Of a DNA stretch of 64,000 bases, positions 23,901 through 35,765 are shown in pieces. A model generated the notes under the pieces. It worked only from the letters and a program-made list of their open reading frames with translations, made no database searches and had not been told where the DNA came from. The position numbers were made by a program, and so were the translations under genes. The stretch comes from Onthophagus taurus (lineage: Eukaryota > Arthropoda > Insecta > Coleoptera > Scarabaeidae): contig NC_091967.1 of NCBI RefSeq assembly GCF_036711975.1, forward strand, positions 18,786,001-18,850,000, in the 5' to 3' direction. Numbering within the stretch: the first letter of the stretch is position 1; each line of letters starts with the position of its first letter.

Positions 23901-26265
23901 CCATGCTCGCTAACGGACTAGGTTTTACCCATATTTGGTTATTGTGGAAATACAAGATTTATTATGAAGTCGCTTGCAACCAAGGTTCTACAATTAATAT
24001 AATGTTATCTCAGAATTATTCAATGATCCGCTACAATTGCACTAAATGTTAATGTTCCACTTTCACACTGCTTATAATATGCGGTGTGTAAAATCGGATA
24101 ATTTTCGAACAATAGTAAGTAATAATTTATAGTCTCCATGTTAGAATCATAGTTGGGTTATATTCGCTTGTGGATTGCGTTTTGTTGGTTTATTACAAAT
24201 AATTTTCAAACACATTTTCTCCTGCCATTTTCAGTTTATGAGTTATAATATTATTTTTTATCAAAAACTGTTATTTTATTCATTTGGTGATGTTATGGTA
24301 GATAACAAAAGATGCGAAATGATTAGATGACAATCGTTTGTAGATTATGCTTTTATGATTTCTTCTGAACAATTCTTATCAATATTAATCTCATCACTAG
24401 GTTATAATTTTTACATTAAGAGTACTTTGTTGTTAAATTGGTCAAAATTGAAATATAGAATTTTAAATGCTCTAGGTTGCTAAAAATCATACTTGGATTA
24501 TAATCACTTCCGGATTACATTTTGTTGGTCTGTTACACATATATTTCATTAAAAACATTTTCTCCTGGCATTTTTAGTTTACAAGTTTGAATACATTTTT
24601 TGATCCTAAAACGCAGTTTAGTATTCGATTTTACACTTTATAACTAATTAAGTAGAGTGTAGAATTTGTATCTCTTTTAGGTGTTGGACACTGCAAATAA
24701 TAATTTAATAATTAATTAAAGTATCCTCTTCTTAATGCAAAAAGCCGTTTTGAAAAATCAATTTCAGTTCTTGAAAAATAAATTTTTGAAATGATCAACA
24801 ATTTTTACAAATTTTGCAATTTTCCCCGATTAAGTTTTAAAAATTCGTATAAAATCCATTTCTTGGAATATGAGTATGAAAATTTCACAAAGTGTTAATA
24901 AGAGTGTCCTCTTTCCAATGAACTAACATGTTTTGAAAAATAACTTGTAGTTTTTGTGAAAACAATATTTGAAGTTTTGATAAAATTTTCGACGTTGCAA
25001 TTTTCATCGATAATTTTCAAAATTCGCTATAAAATTAATTACTTGAAGGATCCTTGTGGAAATATCACCAATTATTAATTAAAGTACTCTCTTTTTAATG
25101 CAAAAAGCCGTTTTGAAAAATCACTTTCAGTTCTTGAAAAATAAATTTTTGAAATGATCAACAATTTTTACGAATTTTGCAATTTTCCCCGATTAAGTTT
25201 TAAAAATTCGTATAAAATCCATTTCTTGGAATATGAGTATGAAAATTTCACAAAGTGTTAATAAGAGTGTCCTCTTTCTAATGAACCAACACGTTTTAAA
25301 AAATAACTTTTAGTTTTTGAGAAAACAATATTTGAAGTTTTGATAAAATTTTCGATGTTGCAATTTTCATCGATAATTTTCAAAATTCGCTATAAAATTA
25401 ATTACTTGAAGGATCCTTGTGGAAATATCACCAATTATTAATTAAAGTACTCTCTTTTTAATGCAAAAAGCCGTTTTGAAAAATCGCTTTTAGTTTTTGA
25501 GAAATAAATTTTTGAAATGATCGACAATCTTTTCGAATTTTGCAATTTTCGCCGATTAAGTTTTAAAAATTCGTATAAAATCCATTTCTTGGAATATGAG
25601 TATGAAAATTTCCCAAAGTGTTAATAAGAGTGTCCTCTTTCCAATGAACTAACACGTTTTGAAAAATAACTTTTAGTTTTTGTGAAAACAATATTTGAAG
25701 TTTTGATAAAATTTTCGATGTTGCAATTTTCATCGATAATTTTCAAAATTCGCAATAAAATTATTTTCTTGAAGGATCCTTGTGGAAATATCTCCAATTA
25801 TTAATTAAAGTATCCTCTTTTTAGAGTTCCTTCGTTAGTTAATGTATCTTGGATCCAAATAAGTTGACATATCTTATCAGCTTTCTTATTAATTTCATTT
25901 TTATTCAAATACCATAATGGCCGGATAGATAACCGGATTTCCGGCCGAAGGGGATGCCGAATATCCGGTAACCGGCTTTTCGCAAAATCACTAATCTGCA
26001 CAAATTATGTTGTGTTCTCCTATCTTTGTCATAATCAGTCAGAGAGGGTGCCTTTACATATGGTATCAGAATTTGCAAAATGATATGTTAGTGAAGTATT
26101 AAAGTAAATGCCTAACTCACACTGTCAATCGATAATATAATATATATTTTTTGTACTTACATTCAATTTGTTCCTTGCCTAATTCATCGGACTGTTTACA
26201 AAAAGAAAATAAAGCAAATATTGAATTAATAACATATTTTTAAAGCAAAAAAGAATCATTACCAT
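20912..26265 (-). CDS. troponin C, copy C (154 aa, five coding exons, one 4.7-kb intron)
   Basis: Exons on the minus strand: ATG alone at 26263-26265, 26161-26191 ([10 protein letters not shown]), 21223-21486, 21041-21172 and 20912-20946. The distant exon 2 joins exon 3 in phase to give [14 protein letters not shown], the standard insect N-terminus, which supports the long intron. Loops II ([12 protein letters not shown]) and IV ([12 protein letters not shown]) are canonical; I and III are degenerate. The tail is [11 protein letters not shown]. Loop III is split by an intron exactly as in copy B, but the exon 3/4 intron of A and B is missing. FDEF and MTG wording suggests a different troponin C subtype from A and B; the subtype is inferred. 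Confidence 0.9.
21960..22990 (+). mobile_element. Jockey-clade LINE RT relic in the troponin C copy C intron
   Basis: Plus-strand blocks follow Jockey order: [20 protein letters not shown] (22050-22110), then [18 protein letters not shown] (22215-22270), [17 protein letters not shown] (22370-22420), ITFVDEG near 22520 (a decayed FADD box), then [13 protein letters not shown] (22617) and [18 protein letters not shown] (22846-22900). Many stops make it inactive. It lies antisense to the host gene. Confidence 0.75.
22991..24707. repeat. degenerate intronic repeats
   Basis: Around 24120-24600 two diverged copies of a roughly 355-bp unit can be seen; both contain GGATTAC/GGATTGC followed by TTTTGTTGG and ACATTTTCTCCTG. 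A GTCGCT...CCAAGGT...CTGCA motif recurs near 23200, 23385 and 23970. No coding sequence was found. Confidence 0.45.
24708..25995. repeat. 363-bp satellite array with a CCGG-rich right border, copy 1
   Basis: The box AAAGTA(C/T)(C/T)CTCTTTTTAATGC starts at 24718 and 25081, and again as a partial fourth at 25444 and 25807, giving an exact 363-bp period. Each unit consists of two related half-units of about 180 bp, one with CAAAAAGCCGTTTTGAAAAA and one with CCAA(C/T)ACGTTTTGAAAAA. The array ends in a unique flank with nested CCGG inverted repeats (25915-25980), stopping at CGCAAAATCACTA. The same composite recurs at 48285-49175. Confidence 0.85.
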
Positions 26266-26335
26266 TTTGAAACTTTTTAAATGATCTAAATTTTTAGGAA
26301 CTATTCACCAAACTAACACTAAGAAATAGTGTAGA

Positions 26336-26343
26336 TTTTTATA
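26336..26343 (-). promoter_or_regulatory. TATA box of troponin C copy C
   Basis: TATAAAAA on the minus strand about 70 bp upstream of the ATG at 26263-26265. It supports that distant exon as the true first exon. Confidence 0.6.
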
Positions 26344-26349
26344 GGTGAA

Positions 26350-27377
26350 CATTGTGGAAATAGTGGGGTTGGCTCGTGTTTGACTGTTTTTTCGCTTTAA
26401 TTACTTTATTAATTATGTTTGAAAATTAGTTAGCAGGTTAGAATTAAAAATAAATTTTGAAAGTAATTTCTGGTAATACACATCAAATTTGAATCAAATA
26501 AAACATTTAGACATATTCTTTAAATTGTTTATTTTACTACTATACAATTTTTTAGAAAAAAAGTTGTATATTAATTTCGAATGAACCACATTAAATTGAT
26601 TACGGCCCTGTAAAAAAATTACAATACCAGTAATTTACAACATGTGCATCTGTCGAGTCCGTGTAAAGCCCCGCAGTATTTTCAGTCACGTGATATTTCA
26701 GCGATTTTATACTCGCTTTCGTTTTGGCTGCTGGCACACAATCGTACGGCCAACAAACGGGGTACCAATAGAGTCGAAGTGGTTCGCTTGATTGCTGTTT
26801 GCCCCGAAGTATTTAAAATTCTAACCCACTGTAAAATTGTTAAGCGATTAAAACCGCCTCGTCGTCGCGACGCAAACGAAAAAAGAGAAACAAAATCAGA
26901 ACTGTATCCTCAATCGTAATTGGCAATGGTTAATTAGTGCTTCATATTTCGAGGCTATACAATGGTTCGCTTTATTGCGTTCATTTATAAATTTCAGTCT
27001 ATCTTTTCGTTTATTTCAAGCGACATTATTGGATCCTCCCTGCCAAGAAAATCTACAGACGATTTCTTGTTATTTCAAGCGTTTCAGTAGGGATATGGAT
27101 AAGAGAGGAACATCTTTTATAAAGACCGTCGTAAAAAAAATATTTTTATTGCAATTATAATCTCTACAAATTGGAAAAGTAGTTATCTACGTCCATATGT
27201 CGCTTACAACAAGACCAATAAATACATTACCACCGATATAGGTTTTATTAACTTTTTAACAAATACATGCTTAACGCTTTGCTTAATTTGATAATTTATT
27301 ATAAAAATATATTGGAACATCACTTATCATCTAATCGCAAACGCTGTTTAGATAAAGAAATATTTGAATTTTTAATA
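26350..27377. other. upstream region of troponin C copy C, otherwise nothing recognised
   Basis: Region 26640-26930 is clearly richer in GC and CpG than its surroundings and holds a 91-codon plus-strand frame without any family resemblance. It could be a regulatory region or untranslated exon. No gene is supported. Confidence 0.35.
26444..26453 (-). promoter_or_regulatory. candidate MEF2 site upstream of troponin C copy C
   Basis: TTAAAAATAA fits the MEF2 consensus YTAWWWWTAR exactly and lies about 100 bp upstream of the TATA box. MEF2 drives insect muscle genes including troponin C. Matches are common by chance in AT-rich DNA. Confidence 0.35.
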
Positions 27378-30129
27378 TAGTAAAACCTCGATGTAACGGA
27401 CCTCAAATTGCTTAAGTTGCTTTATTCTATGTTTTCTTAGATATTACTCAGTGCTAGATTGCTGTACATTTTTATTAAACTAAAAGTAGAACTAATTGTC
27501 TAACTAACAGTCTAGTGTTAGTTCTAATTTTAGTTCAATGAAAAATATACAACAATTTAACGCAGATTAACAACTAAAACAAGAACTAACAGCAGAAATA
27601 ATACTAGATCTAGAACTAGAAACGTTCGCCGTCTTAAGAGACGTACGGCTAAACTCGAATGTTTCTAGTTCTAGGTCAAGGTCTAGGTTCTAAGTCTAGT
27701 GTTAGTTTTACTTTTAGTTCAATAAAAATATACAGCAATCTAGCACTGAATAACAATTAAAACTAACACTAGCATTAGAGCTAACATTACACCTATTATT
27801 AGAAACATTCGGGTTTAGACGCAGAGCTCTCTCGGTATTCGGACATATTACAGAAAAACTTTTAAAACAAAAGTTGTAGTAAATTATATTCTACACAACA
27901 TTGTCCTTTTCCTAGATAAATTTACTAGTTATTGGTAGAACCAAAGGTAGAACTAGGGATTTGGACATATTACAGAAAAACTTTTGGAACGAAAGTTGTA
28001 GTAAATTTTATTTAAAACAATATTGCTCTCTTTTAGATTTGCTCTCAGATGCCTAAATATCGAAAAAAGTACGAAAACATGAAAATTTGATGAATTTACA
28101 AGTTCTGAATGGCAGAACTCGGGAACTGGACATGTTCCAGAAAAACTTTTCAAACAAAAGCTGTAGTAAATTTTATTCTATACAATATTGTTCTGTTTCA
28201 CTTTTGCTGCCAGAGCCATAGATGTCGAGAAAAATACGAAAATATAAAAAGTAGATAAATTTACTAGTTATTGGTAGAACCAAAGGTAGAACTAGGGATT
28301 TGGACATATTACAGAAAAACTTTTGGAACAATAGTTGTAATAAATTTTATTTAAAACAATATTGCTCTCTTTTAGATTTGCTCTCAGATGCTTAACCAAC
28401 CAGAAAAATACGAAACCATGAAAATTTAATAAATTTACAAGTTATGAATGACAAAACTCGGGAACTGGACATGTTACAGAAAAACTTTTCAAACAAAAGC
28501 TGTAGTAAATTTTATTATATACAATATTGTTCTGTTTCACTTTTGCTGCCAGAGCCATAGATGTCGAGATAAATACGAAAATATAAAAAGTAGATAAATT
28601 TACTAGTTATTGGTAGAACCAAAGGTAGAACTAGGGATTTGGACATATTACAGAAAAACTTTTGGAACGAAAGTTGTAGTAAATTTTATTTAAAACAATA
28701 TTGCTCTCTTTTAGATTTGCTCTCAGATGCCTAAATATCGAGAAAAGTACGAAAACGTGAAAATTTGATGAATTTACAAGTTCTGAATGGCAGAACTCGG
28801 GAACTGGACATGTTACAGAAAAACTTTTCAAACAAAAGCTGTAGTAAATTTTATTCTATACAATATTGTTCTGTTTCACTTTTGCTGCCAGAGCCATAGA
28901 TGTCGAGATAAATACGAAAATATAAAAGGTAGATAAATTTACTAGTTATTGGTAGAACCAAAGGTAGAACTAGGGATTTGGACATATTACAGAAAAACTT
29001 TTGGAACAATAGTTGTAATAAATTTTATTTAAAACAATATTGCTCTCTTTTAGATTTGCTCTCAGATGCTTAACCAACCAGAAAAATACGAAACCATGAA
29101 AATTTAATAAATTTACAAGTTATGAATGACAGAACTCGGGAACTGGACATGTTACAGAAAAACTTTTCAAACAAAAGCTGTAGTAAATTTTGTTCTAAAC
29201 AATATTGTTCTGTTTTACTTTTGCTGCCAACGCCATAGACGTCGAGATAAATACGAAAATACAAAAGTAGATAAATTTAGTAGATATTGGTAGAACCAAA
29301 GGTAGAACTAGGGATTTGGACATATTACAGAAAAACTTTTGGAACGAAAGTTGTAGTAAATTTTATTTAAAACAATATTGCTCTCTTTTAGATTTGCTCT
29401 CAGATGCCTAAAAATCGATAAAAGTACGAAAACATGAAAATTTGATAAATTTACAAGTTATGAATGACAGAACTCGGGAACTGGACATGTTACAGAAAAA
29501 CTTTTCAAACAAAAGCTGTAGTAAATTTTGTTCTAAACAATATTGTTCTGTTTCACTTTTGCTGCCAGAGCCATAGACGTCGAGATAAATACGAAAATAC
29601 AAAAGTAGATAAATTTACTAGATATTGGTAGAACCAAAGGTAGAACTAGGGATTTGGACATATTACAGAAAAACTTTTGGAACGAAAGTTGTAGTAAATT
29701 TTATTTAAAACAATATTGCTCTCTTTTAGATTTGCTCTCAGATGCCTAAATATCGAGAAAAGTACGAAAACATGAAAATTTGATGAATTTACAAGTTCTG
29801 AATGGCAGAACTCGGGAACTGGACATGTTACAGAAAAACTTTTCAAACAAAAGCTGTAGTAAATTTTATCTACGATGTCGAGGTAAATACGAAAATATAA
29901 AAAGTAAATAAATTTAATAGTTACTAATGATAGAACTCGGTATTAAGACATACTTCAAAAGGCTTTTAGAACAAAAGTTATCACATTTCCTCTCAATCTT
30001 TTCGTCTAGACGTACGGCTTAACCCGAATATTTCTAGTTCTATGTCTAGTGTTAGCTCTAGTTTTAGGTGTTATTCAGCGCTTGTGTGCATTAAAATTAT
30101 TCATTACAACAATTTACGAGGTTTTACTG
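27378..30129. mobile_element. pogo/Tigger-like TIR element filled with a satellite
   Basis: The left end TA-TAGTAAAACCTCG (27376-27390) and right end CGAGGTTTTACTG-TA (30117-30131) are inverted copies flanked by TA. AGTAAAACCTCG ends with TA duplications fit pogo/Tigger elements. There is no transposase inside. The flanks (27500-27840, 30000-30090) contain repeated TCTAGTTCTAGGTCTAG-type text in both orientations and a GACGTACGGCT box; the core is a tandem array. The right end lies 10 bp beyond the stop codon of the neighbouring LRR gene. Confidence 0.65.
27955..29880. repeat. 339-bp satellite array, six units
   Basis: The box AGGGATTTGGACATATTACAG starts at 27955, 28294, 28633, 28972, 29310 and 29648, a period of 338-339 bp. 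Each unit is a dimer of two related halves of about 169 bp, starting GGGATTTGGACATATTACAG and GGGAACTGGACATGTTACAG. The first four units alternate between two versions (GCCTAAATATCG and GCTTAACCAACC), so a further order of repetition is visible. Short frames inside simply repeat with the units. Confidence 0.9.
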
Positions 30130-30139
30130 TATTTCCAAC

Positions 30140-32312
30140 TTATGCTGTACTATAAAGATTTATACCTGGAAGAAATTTAGTTTGTTTTTGATTTGGAGGT
30201 GGTAAAGGTGGCGGAATAGGTTCATATAAATTATTTTCCTCAGTAACTTTAACATTTGCAACATTATCCCTCCATTTACTTATATTATCCTGCACCAACG
30301 AATTGGATGGTTTTATATAAGAAACTTCACCATTATAAACACTTTCCTCGCGAATATCTCCCAAAGGATTTCGATTATTTCTATTTGTGATTTTCGAATA
30401 ATGTGTAGTTGTAATATAACTCGGTTGAGCGCTACCATACGAAACAAACGAAGGTGCTGTATACGTCGGTCTTTCATATTCCGCTAAACCCCCTTGTGGT
30501 TTTGGTTTTTCTTTCCCAATTATGATCACGCGATTATTTCCTTTAATTAAGTTCGGATAAAATCGTACACACCAGTACATCAAACACGTCGAAATTAAAA
30601 TACAAACTAACACAATCCCAATTGAAACTCCGATTATTGTAATTTTCGATTTGTTTTTAATCCAAGCTCGTTCTGAATATTCAACTCGAACTTTAAAGCC
30701 AAAACAGTTAAAGGGAGAAACGGTCGTTTTTGTTTTATTTAAAACACAAATCGTATATGTTTTATTTTGTCCCATTTTATCTAAACTTATCGTGTTTTCT
30801 AAGCTTGAAATACACTCCGCTTCGTTTGGATTGTAAGTATTAAACCATAATAAGCTAAAATCGTTTAAATCGGATGTTGTGGTAATGTCAATGACGATTA
30901 AAAGAGGAGAATTTGTCGTTTCATAAAAAGTAAAATTAAAAACGTGCTCGTATTCGACGGTTATTGATTGAAAATCGACGAGATCTTTAGGAATATTTAC
31001 ATCGATTGAAAGACTTTTGATGCAATTTATAGTTCTAAGATTATTTGATATAGTTGTAGTTGTTGAAATATCTGTTGTTGGTGATACTTCACCGTTAGGA
31101 CAAAAATCCGAATCTGTAAATGAACCTTCAGCACATTCCGGGGGTGAATCTTTAAATATGTCAGGGTTTTCTAAATACATCGTTTGTAACCATTTTAAGT
31201 CGCAATTACAATCAAACTTGTTACCCTTTAAGCTAATGCTAGTATCACTTTTTATAGATATATCATCAAAAATACCTTCGGGTAATGTTGTTAAATCGTT
31301 TCCTTCTAAACTAATCACATTTAAACGCGATAATCTTTCAAAAACTTTTACATCTAACGATTTTAAATTATTATTTCTTAAATATAAAGCTTCAAGATTT
31401 CGAGCTTTATCGAAAACATTTGCTTCTAACTCTCTAACTTTATTATCACCTAAATCTAATTTTACTAATTTTGAGAGATTTATACTATTTGTTATACGTC
31501 TAAGTGTATCAGATGATAATTCACAGGAAGTGAACTGTAACGAAGTCAGGGAATCTACGTGTGTTAAAAAATTATCTTCAACTTCAATTTCGGTTAATGA
31601 GTTCCATCCGTATTCCAACCAAAACATTGTTAATGCTGACAAATCTTTAAACATATCTTTATAAAATTTTTTTACTCCACAACTTCTTATATTCAATGTT
31701 GAAATTCGTTTTAAATGTGGAGAAGAAAATGATCCATTTGCTATTTCTAAAAGTTTGGGAGAAGACTTTATCGTCAATATTTTTATTTCTGTTGCAATGT
31801 TGCTTAACCAATTTTCAGGAATTCTATTTTGAGGTAGTTGCAAACCTTCAATTTCTAATTCAACACTCTAAAATACAAATAAATAAATTATTTGAATAAA
31901 TAAGTTGGGATTTATTTACACATGGTGTATCTAATAATTGAAGTCCTTTGTTGATTTCAGCTTCAAGATTAACGTCAGATTCATGACTACATACTAACTT
32001 ACATGATTTTTCCTTATAACAAATATCCGATCTTATAAAACGTTTATAATTTAGAATCTCATGATGGTTTGGGTTTGGAATAGTTGAATTAGTTTCGGGT
32101 GAATTACAAACTTGAATGATCAAAATTGCAAAAATTACTAAGAAACAAATCATACCAACTAAATATGCAATTCGTTTATCCCACCTTGCATAAAAATGTT
32201 GACAGGTTTTAAATCTAGATCTTAAAAAATAAATAAATAACTTATTTTCTTAGAAATATGTATCAACTTACTTTTTATTCGGTTCAATTTGATTATGAGC
32301 TTTTTTCTCCAT
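30140..32312 (-). CDS. leucine-rich-repeat protein with two membrane segments, gene 1 (689 aa)
   Basis: Function unknown. Three exons on the minus strand: 32272-32312, 31920-32220 and 30140-31867; phases agree. Predicted order: short charged N-terminus, hydrophobic segment at about 31-52 (without a usual cleaved signal peptide), Cys-rich spacer, about five LRRs (LDLGDNKV, LYLRNNNLKSL, ISLEGNDLTTLPEGIFDDI), LRR C-terminal cap (FDCNCDLKWLQTMYLENP), a second ectodomain part, TM at about 522-546 followed by MYWCVRF, and a tail of about 143 residues with PIPPPLPPP. The conserved EYSERAWI block sits before the second TM. The protein is probably at the cell surface. Transposon DNA starts 10 bp after the stop. 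Confidence 0.85.
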
Positions 32313-32869
32313 TACTATAAACGATACAAAACTTAAACACTTTCTGCGAATGTTCGTTGATTATTGTACGCGATTATTTCAAGTATTAACTCAGATAATG
32401 TAATTTTGGAAATCGCCGATAAAAAGCGAACGCGCATATGGTGTCTGTTTTAATATCTAACGAAAATTGTTAACACTAATTATTATCAATCGATTTAACG
32501 CAATTATGACTTTTGTTATTCACCAATGTCATAACACATCTGAAAAAAACGAAATCCATAAAAGAAGTTCATTCCAGAAATTATGAAAAACGAAATATTT
32601 TTTATTATGCCTTAAAAAACGCAATATAGAAGTTTTATTCCACATATTAAGTTAAATGCCACATTTCTATTATTTTTGAGCTAAAGACGGCAACCAGTAT
32701 TAATTTGATATGTTGTATTCAAAGAAGGAAGAATTTCGAAATACCACAACATAAACTCTGTCTGAAAATATTGCGTACAGAAAAGAAAAGCAAAAGATTT
32801 ACCTGAGAAGTGGATGAGCAACTTTTTCTGGGTATTTCCAAGCTCGTATAGAGGAGGAGGATTATTATT
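32313..32869. other. upstream region of LRR gene 1
   Basis: No gene. From here to about 32860 the sequence is duplicated upstream of LRR gene 2 (39298-39665), so it is part of the same segmental duplication and likely contains the promoter. Confidence 0.5.
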
Positions 32870-33310
32870 ATTATTATTGCTGCCGGGCTGAGGGGAGCGA
32901 CATATAAGATCTATTGTAACTTTAGCCCTCCAAAGGTTTAGGGTAAATGTAGATCCTCGATGAACCTTAGTATTGCCCTGACGTCTTGAATCTTTAGGTC
33001 GGTAGGTATCAAGAGAGTTACTGAAGATTTTGTGCAGGTCTTCTAAGAATTTTTGCAGAAAAATAGGCAGAATTCCATCTCCCCCGGGGGTTTTCAGTTT
33101 TTTTCTTTGTTGGGTGCAAAAATGTTCCTATGCTGCGAACCCTACCTGATGGACGAGTTATGTCCATTACTTCAGGGTCGGCGTCTGCGTGGGAGCAGAC
33201 TTTTGAGGAACGGAAGTGTGTACTCAGTAGGAGCTCCAACGATTCCTTAGCATCCTCAGTGTATTTACCGTCTTGTTTACATAGGTAGCCTAGATCAGTG
33301 TTGTGATCAG
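32870..33310 (-). mobile_element. LINE fragment (endonuclease-RT linker)
   Basis: The minus strand reads TDHNTDLGYLCKQDGKYTED then ESLELLLSTHFRSSKV. This matches the linker between endonuclease and RT in Jockey/LOA-group LINEs (LxKxDGxYTxDxxESLxLLLxTHFP). It ends exactly where the Tigger element begins, so that element probably inserted into or beside it. Confidence 0.55.
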
Positions 33311-33312
33311 TA

Positions 33313-34602
33313 CAGGTAAACGTCGTTTTGCGCCGGTTCGGGTTACGCCGATTCACAATTACGCCGGTTGGTGCCGGCGTGGGATTCCCCGGTTCGCCTG
33401 ACATCAGACGGCAATAAAAAAAAAAGAGAAAATTGAAAAAATGTTGGCATTGTGGGTTGATGATGCCAATCAAAAGAATATTCCTGTAACACTAGCAATC
33501 ATATGCGAAAAAGCACAGTTGATTTTTCTGATTTGAAAGCGCAAGAAATCACTGACGAAACTTTCTTGGCAAGCACTGGGTGCTTCACGAGATTCAAATC
33601 TCGAACCAATATCCGTTTAAACCTCGAGCGGCGAGCGCTGATGTAGAAGCAGCAGCAGCTTACCTTTAAAAGTTTCAAGAAATTGTGGAACAAGGGAACT
33701 ACCCTGCAGATCTCATCTTCAATTTTGATGAAACAGGCCTCTATTGGAAGAAGTTGCCATCGAGAACATTTATTTCGCGAGAAGAACGTAGTGCTCGTGG
33801 ATTTAAAGCCGCCAAGGATAGACTGACTGTTCTCTTGGAATCAAATATTTCTGGTTCTTTAAAATTTAAGCCAATGGTAGTGTACCATTCCCAGAATCCA
33901 CGGGCTTTTAGAGGTCTTGACAAAAGCTAAGAGGGACGAAGTGACAAACAATTGTTTAAACGGCGTTTGGTGTAAACTTCTTCCTGGATTTATACAAGGT
34001 GCAAGTGTAGAAGTGGTAAATAACATTAACATAAACGAAGACATTATCAAGTTTACACGCGAATGTGGATTCGAAGACGTAACAACTGAAGATGTGACCG
34101 GACTGTTAGACGTGCATGAATAACCAATCTCAAATCAAGAATTAGAAGAGTTTATGGAGGCATATGATCGCCCTCAATCAGAAAATCCCGAAGAAGAAGA
34201 AGAGGATGAGAAAGAAAATCCTAAAAACCGACTATCTAACTCGTATCCTTTCCTCTATAGAAAGGTTAACAGGTGAGCTCTGTGACATAGATGGGGATTA
34301 CAATCGAAGCGCAAATGTTAAAAGAAGTGTCATAGCTGCCCTTCGACCTTATGTTATGATTCTGCAAGAAAGGAAGCAACAATCAAAGCAAATGAAACTG
34401 GATTTTTGGATTTATTTCAAAAAATTTATTATTTATATCAAGAGATTATTATTTATTTTGAATATATATAGGATATGTATTAAATAAACATAACAGGAAC
34501 CTAACCTTATACTGTCCATTATATTTGTGTTCATTTTACGCCGATTTTGTTTACGCCGCTGTCTCTCGGAACAGAACCCCGGCGTAAAACGACGTTTCCC
34601 TG
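33313..34602 (+). mobile_element. Tigger/pogo element with intact TIRs and a broken transposase
   Basis: Inverted ends CAGGTAAACGTCGTTTTGCG (33313) and CGTAAAACGACGTTTCCCTG (to 34602) are flanked by TA. Inside on the plus strand lies a Tigger-type transposase: a CENP-B-like N-terminus (LASTGCFTRFKSR), then FNFDETGLYWKKLPSRTF, EERSARGFKAAKDRLTVLL and VVYHSQNPRAF (33720-33905). The next part, with the second and third catalytic acids, is deleted, and a C-terminal piece follows (33917-34220: ININEDIIKFTRECG). Stops precede the DDE block. GC-rich ends in AT-rich DNA make it stand out. It is inactive. Confidence 0.85.
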
Positions 34603-34639
34603 TATATAGTTTTGTTGACTTTAATTTCGAAAAAAAATA

Positions 34640-35765
34640 CGAAACAGGATACTATTATGAGAAACGCAATATCCGCAGAAGAAAGATTGGTCGCTACACT
34701 AAGGTATTTGGCAACAGGATGTTCTTATGAAGATCTTAAGTTTAGAACAAGAATTTTACTTCAAGCATGTATGATGCACTGAAAAAGAGTTATTTAAAGG
34801 TAAGTAAAAAACATAATATTGTAACACATAAATCTATTTATATATTTATATATGTTTACATGATGTCCGACCATAACTTTTCCTCTATTAATCTTTATTG
34901 ATCCTCCAACTTCTTTAATTGAAAAGCAAATTTTTTGCCGTTTACAGTAAATTCATCTTCGACGTTTTGGTTAATGGCTAAAGCTTTTTCAGCAGCGCTA
35001 TAAAGAGCCATCTTTCTTTCATTCAAACTATTTATATTTGTGTAAGAAATACTATAAGGTCTTTTTCGTGAAAATGATTTTGGTTTTAATATTGGGGTTG
35101 TAGTTTCAGAAAGAGGGGATGTTCTGCTTTGCGATATAATACCAAACTGCCTATCTGCGGATTCTTCAACACTAGCAGGTGCATAGGGTGAAAGTAAAGA
35201 GTTTTAAGTATCTTCATTATACAAGTTATTCTGAAATTAAAAAAAAAAGCAGGGTAATAGCAATTCATTATTATAAATTAGGGCTAAATGGTTATAAATT
35301 GTTGTTCTTATTGATTAAACTTATAACTAATATTACTTTTAGGTGCCATCAACAGAAGCAGAGTGGAAAGAAGTCAGCAGTGGATTCCAGAATCTTTGGC
35401 AATTTAATAATTGCTTGGACTCAATAGACGGAAAACATATAAATATAACGAAACCAGCCGGTAGTGGATCATATTTCTACAACTATAAAGGAACATAGAG
35501 TGTTGTACTATTGCTATAGTTAATGCAAATGCAAACGAGTATTTACAAAAATTTACTCGCTAAAAAGCTAAATATACCAAATTTCCAGGAACTGAAGAAA
35601 TTGTACCATATGTTTTCATAGGAGACACATCACAAAAAACATATCGTATGATGAAAAAATATTTAATTATCGTTTATGTAGAGCTCGTAGAGTTGCAGAA
35701 AATGTTTTTGGAATTCTAGCTTCGATTTTCCCTTTCTTCCTAATTCACTTTCAGCAGTAAAAAGT
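34640..35765 (+). mobile_element. PIF/Harbinger element relic
   Basis: Plus-strand transposase pieces: MRNAISAEERLVATLRYLAT then CSYEDLK (34656-34740), PSTEAEWKEVSSGFQNLW then LDSIDGKHINITKP (35342-35460), SGSYFYNYKG, PYVFIGDTS (35605-35630) and, after a frameshift, FNYRLCRARRVAENVFGILA (35663-35725). The first and second acids of the DDE triad are recognisable in DSIDGKH and GDT. Stretch 34850-35180 reads on the minus strand like the second (MADF/Myb-type) protein of such elements. Several stops make it inactive. Confidence 0.8.

Noticed and set aside
26644-26919. 91-codon plus-strand frame in a GC-richer stretch
   Set aside because: No family resemblance, no clear promoter or splice partners; kept only as a remark on base composition.
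27953-29846. Repeated 64-66 aa minus-strand frames
   Set aside because: They recur only because the 339-bp satellite unit recurs and have no coding character.
24708-29880. Tandem arrays considered as CRISPR-like
   Set aside because: The units are 339-363 bp contiguous repeats without spacers in a eukaryotic genome; they are satellites.
31017-31664. 215-codon plus-strand frame
   Set aside because: It is the antisense shadow of LRR gene 1; the minus-strand frame shows LRR and cap motifs and correct splicing.
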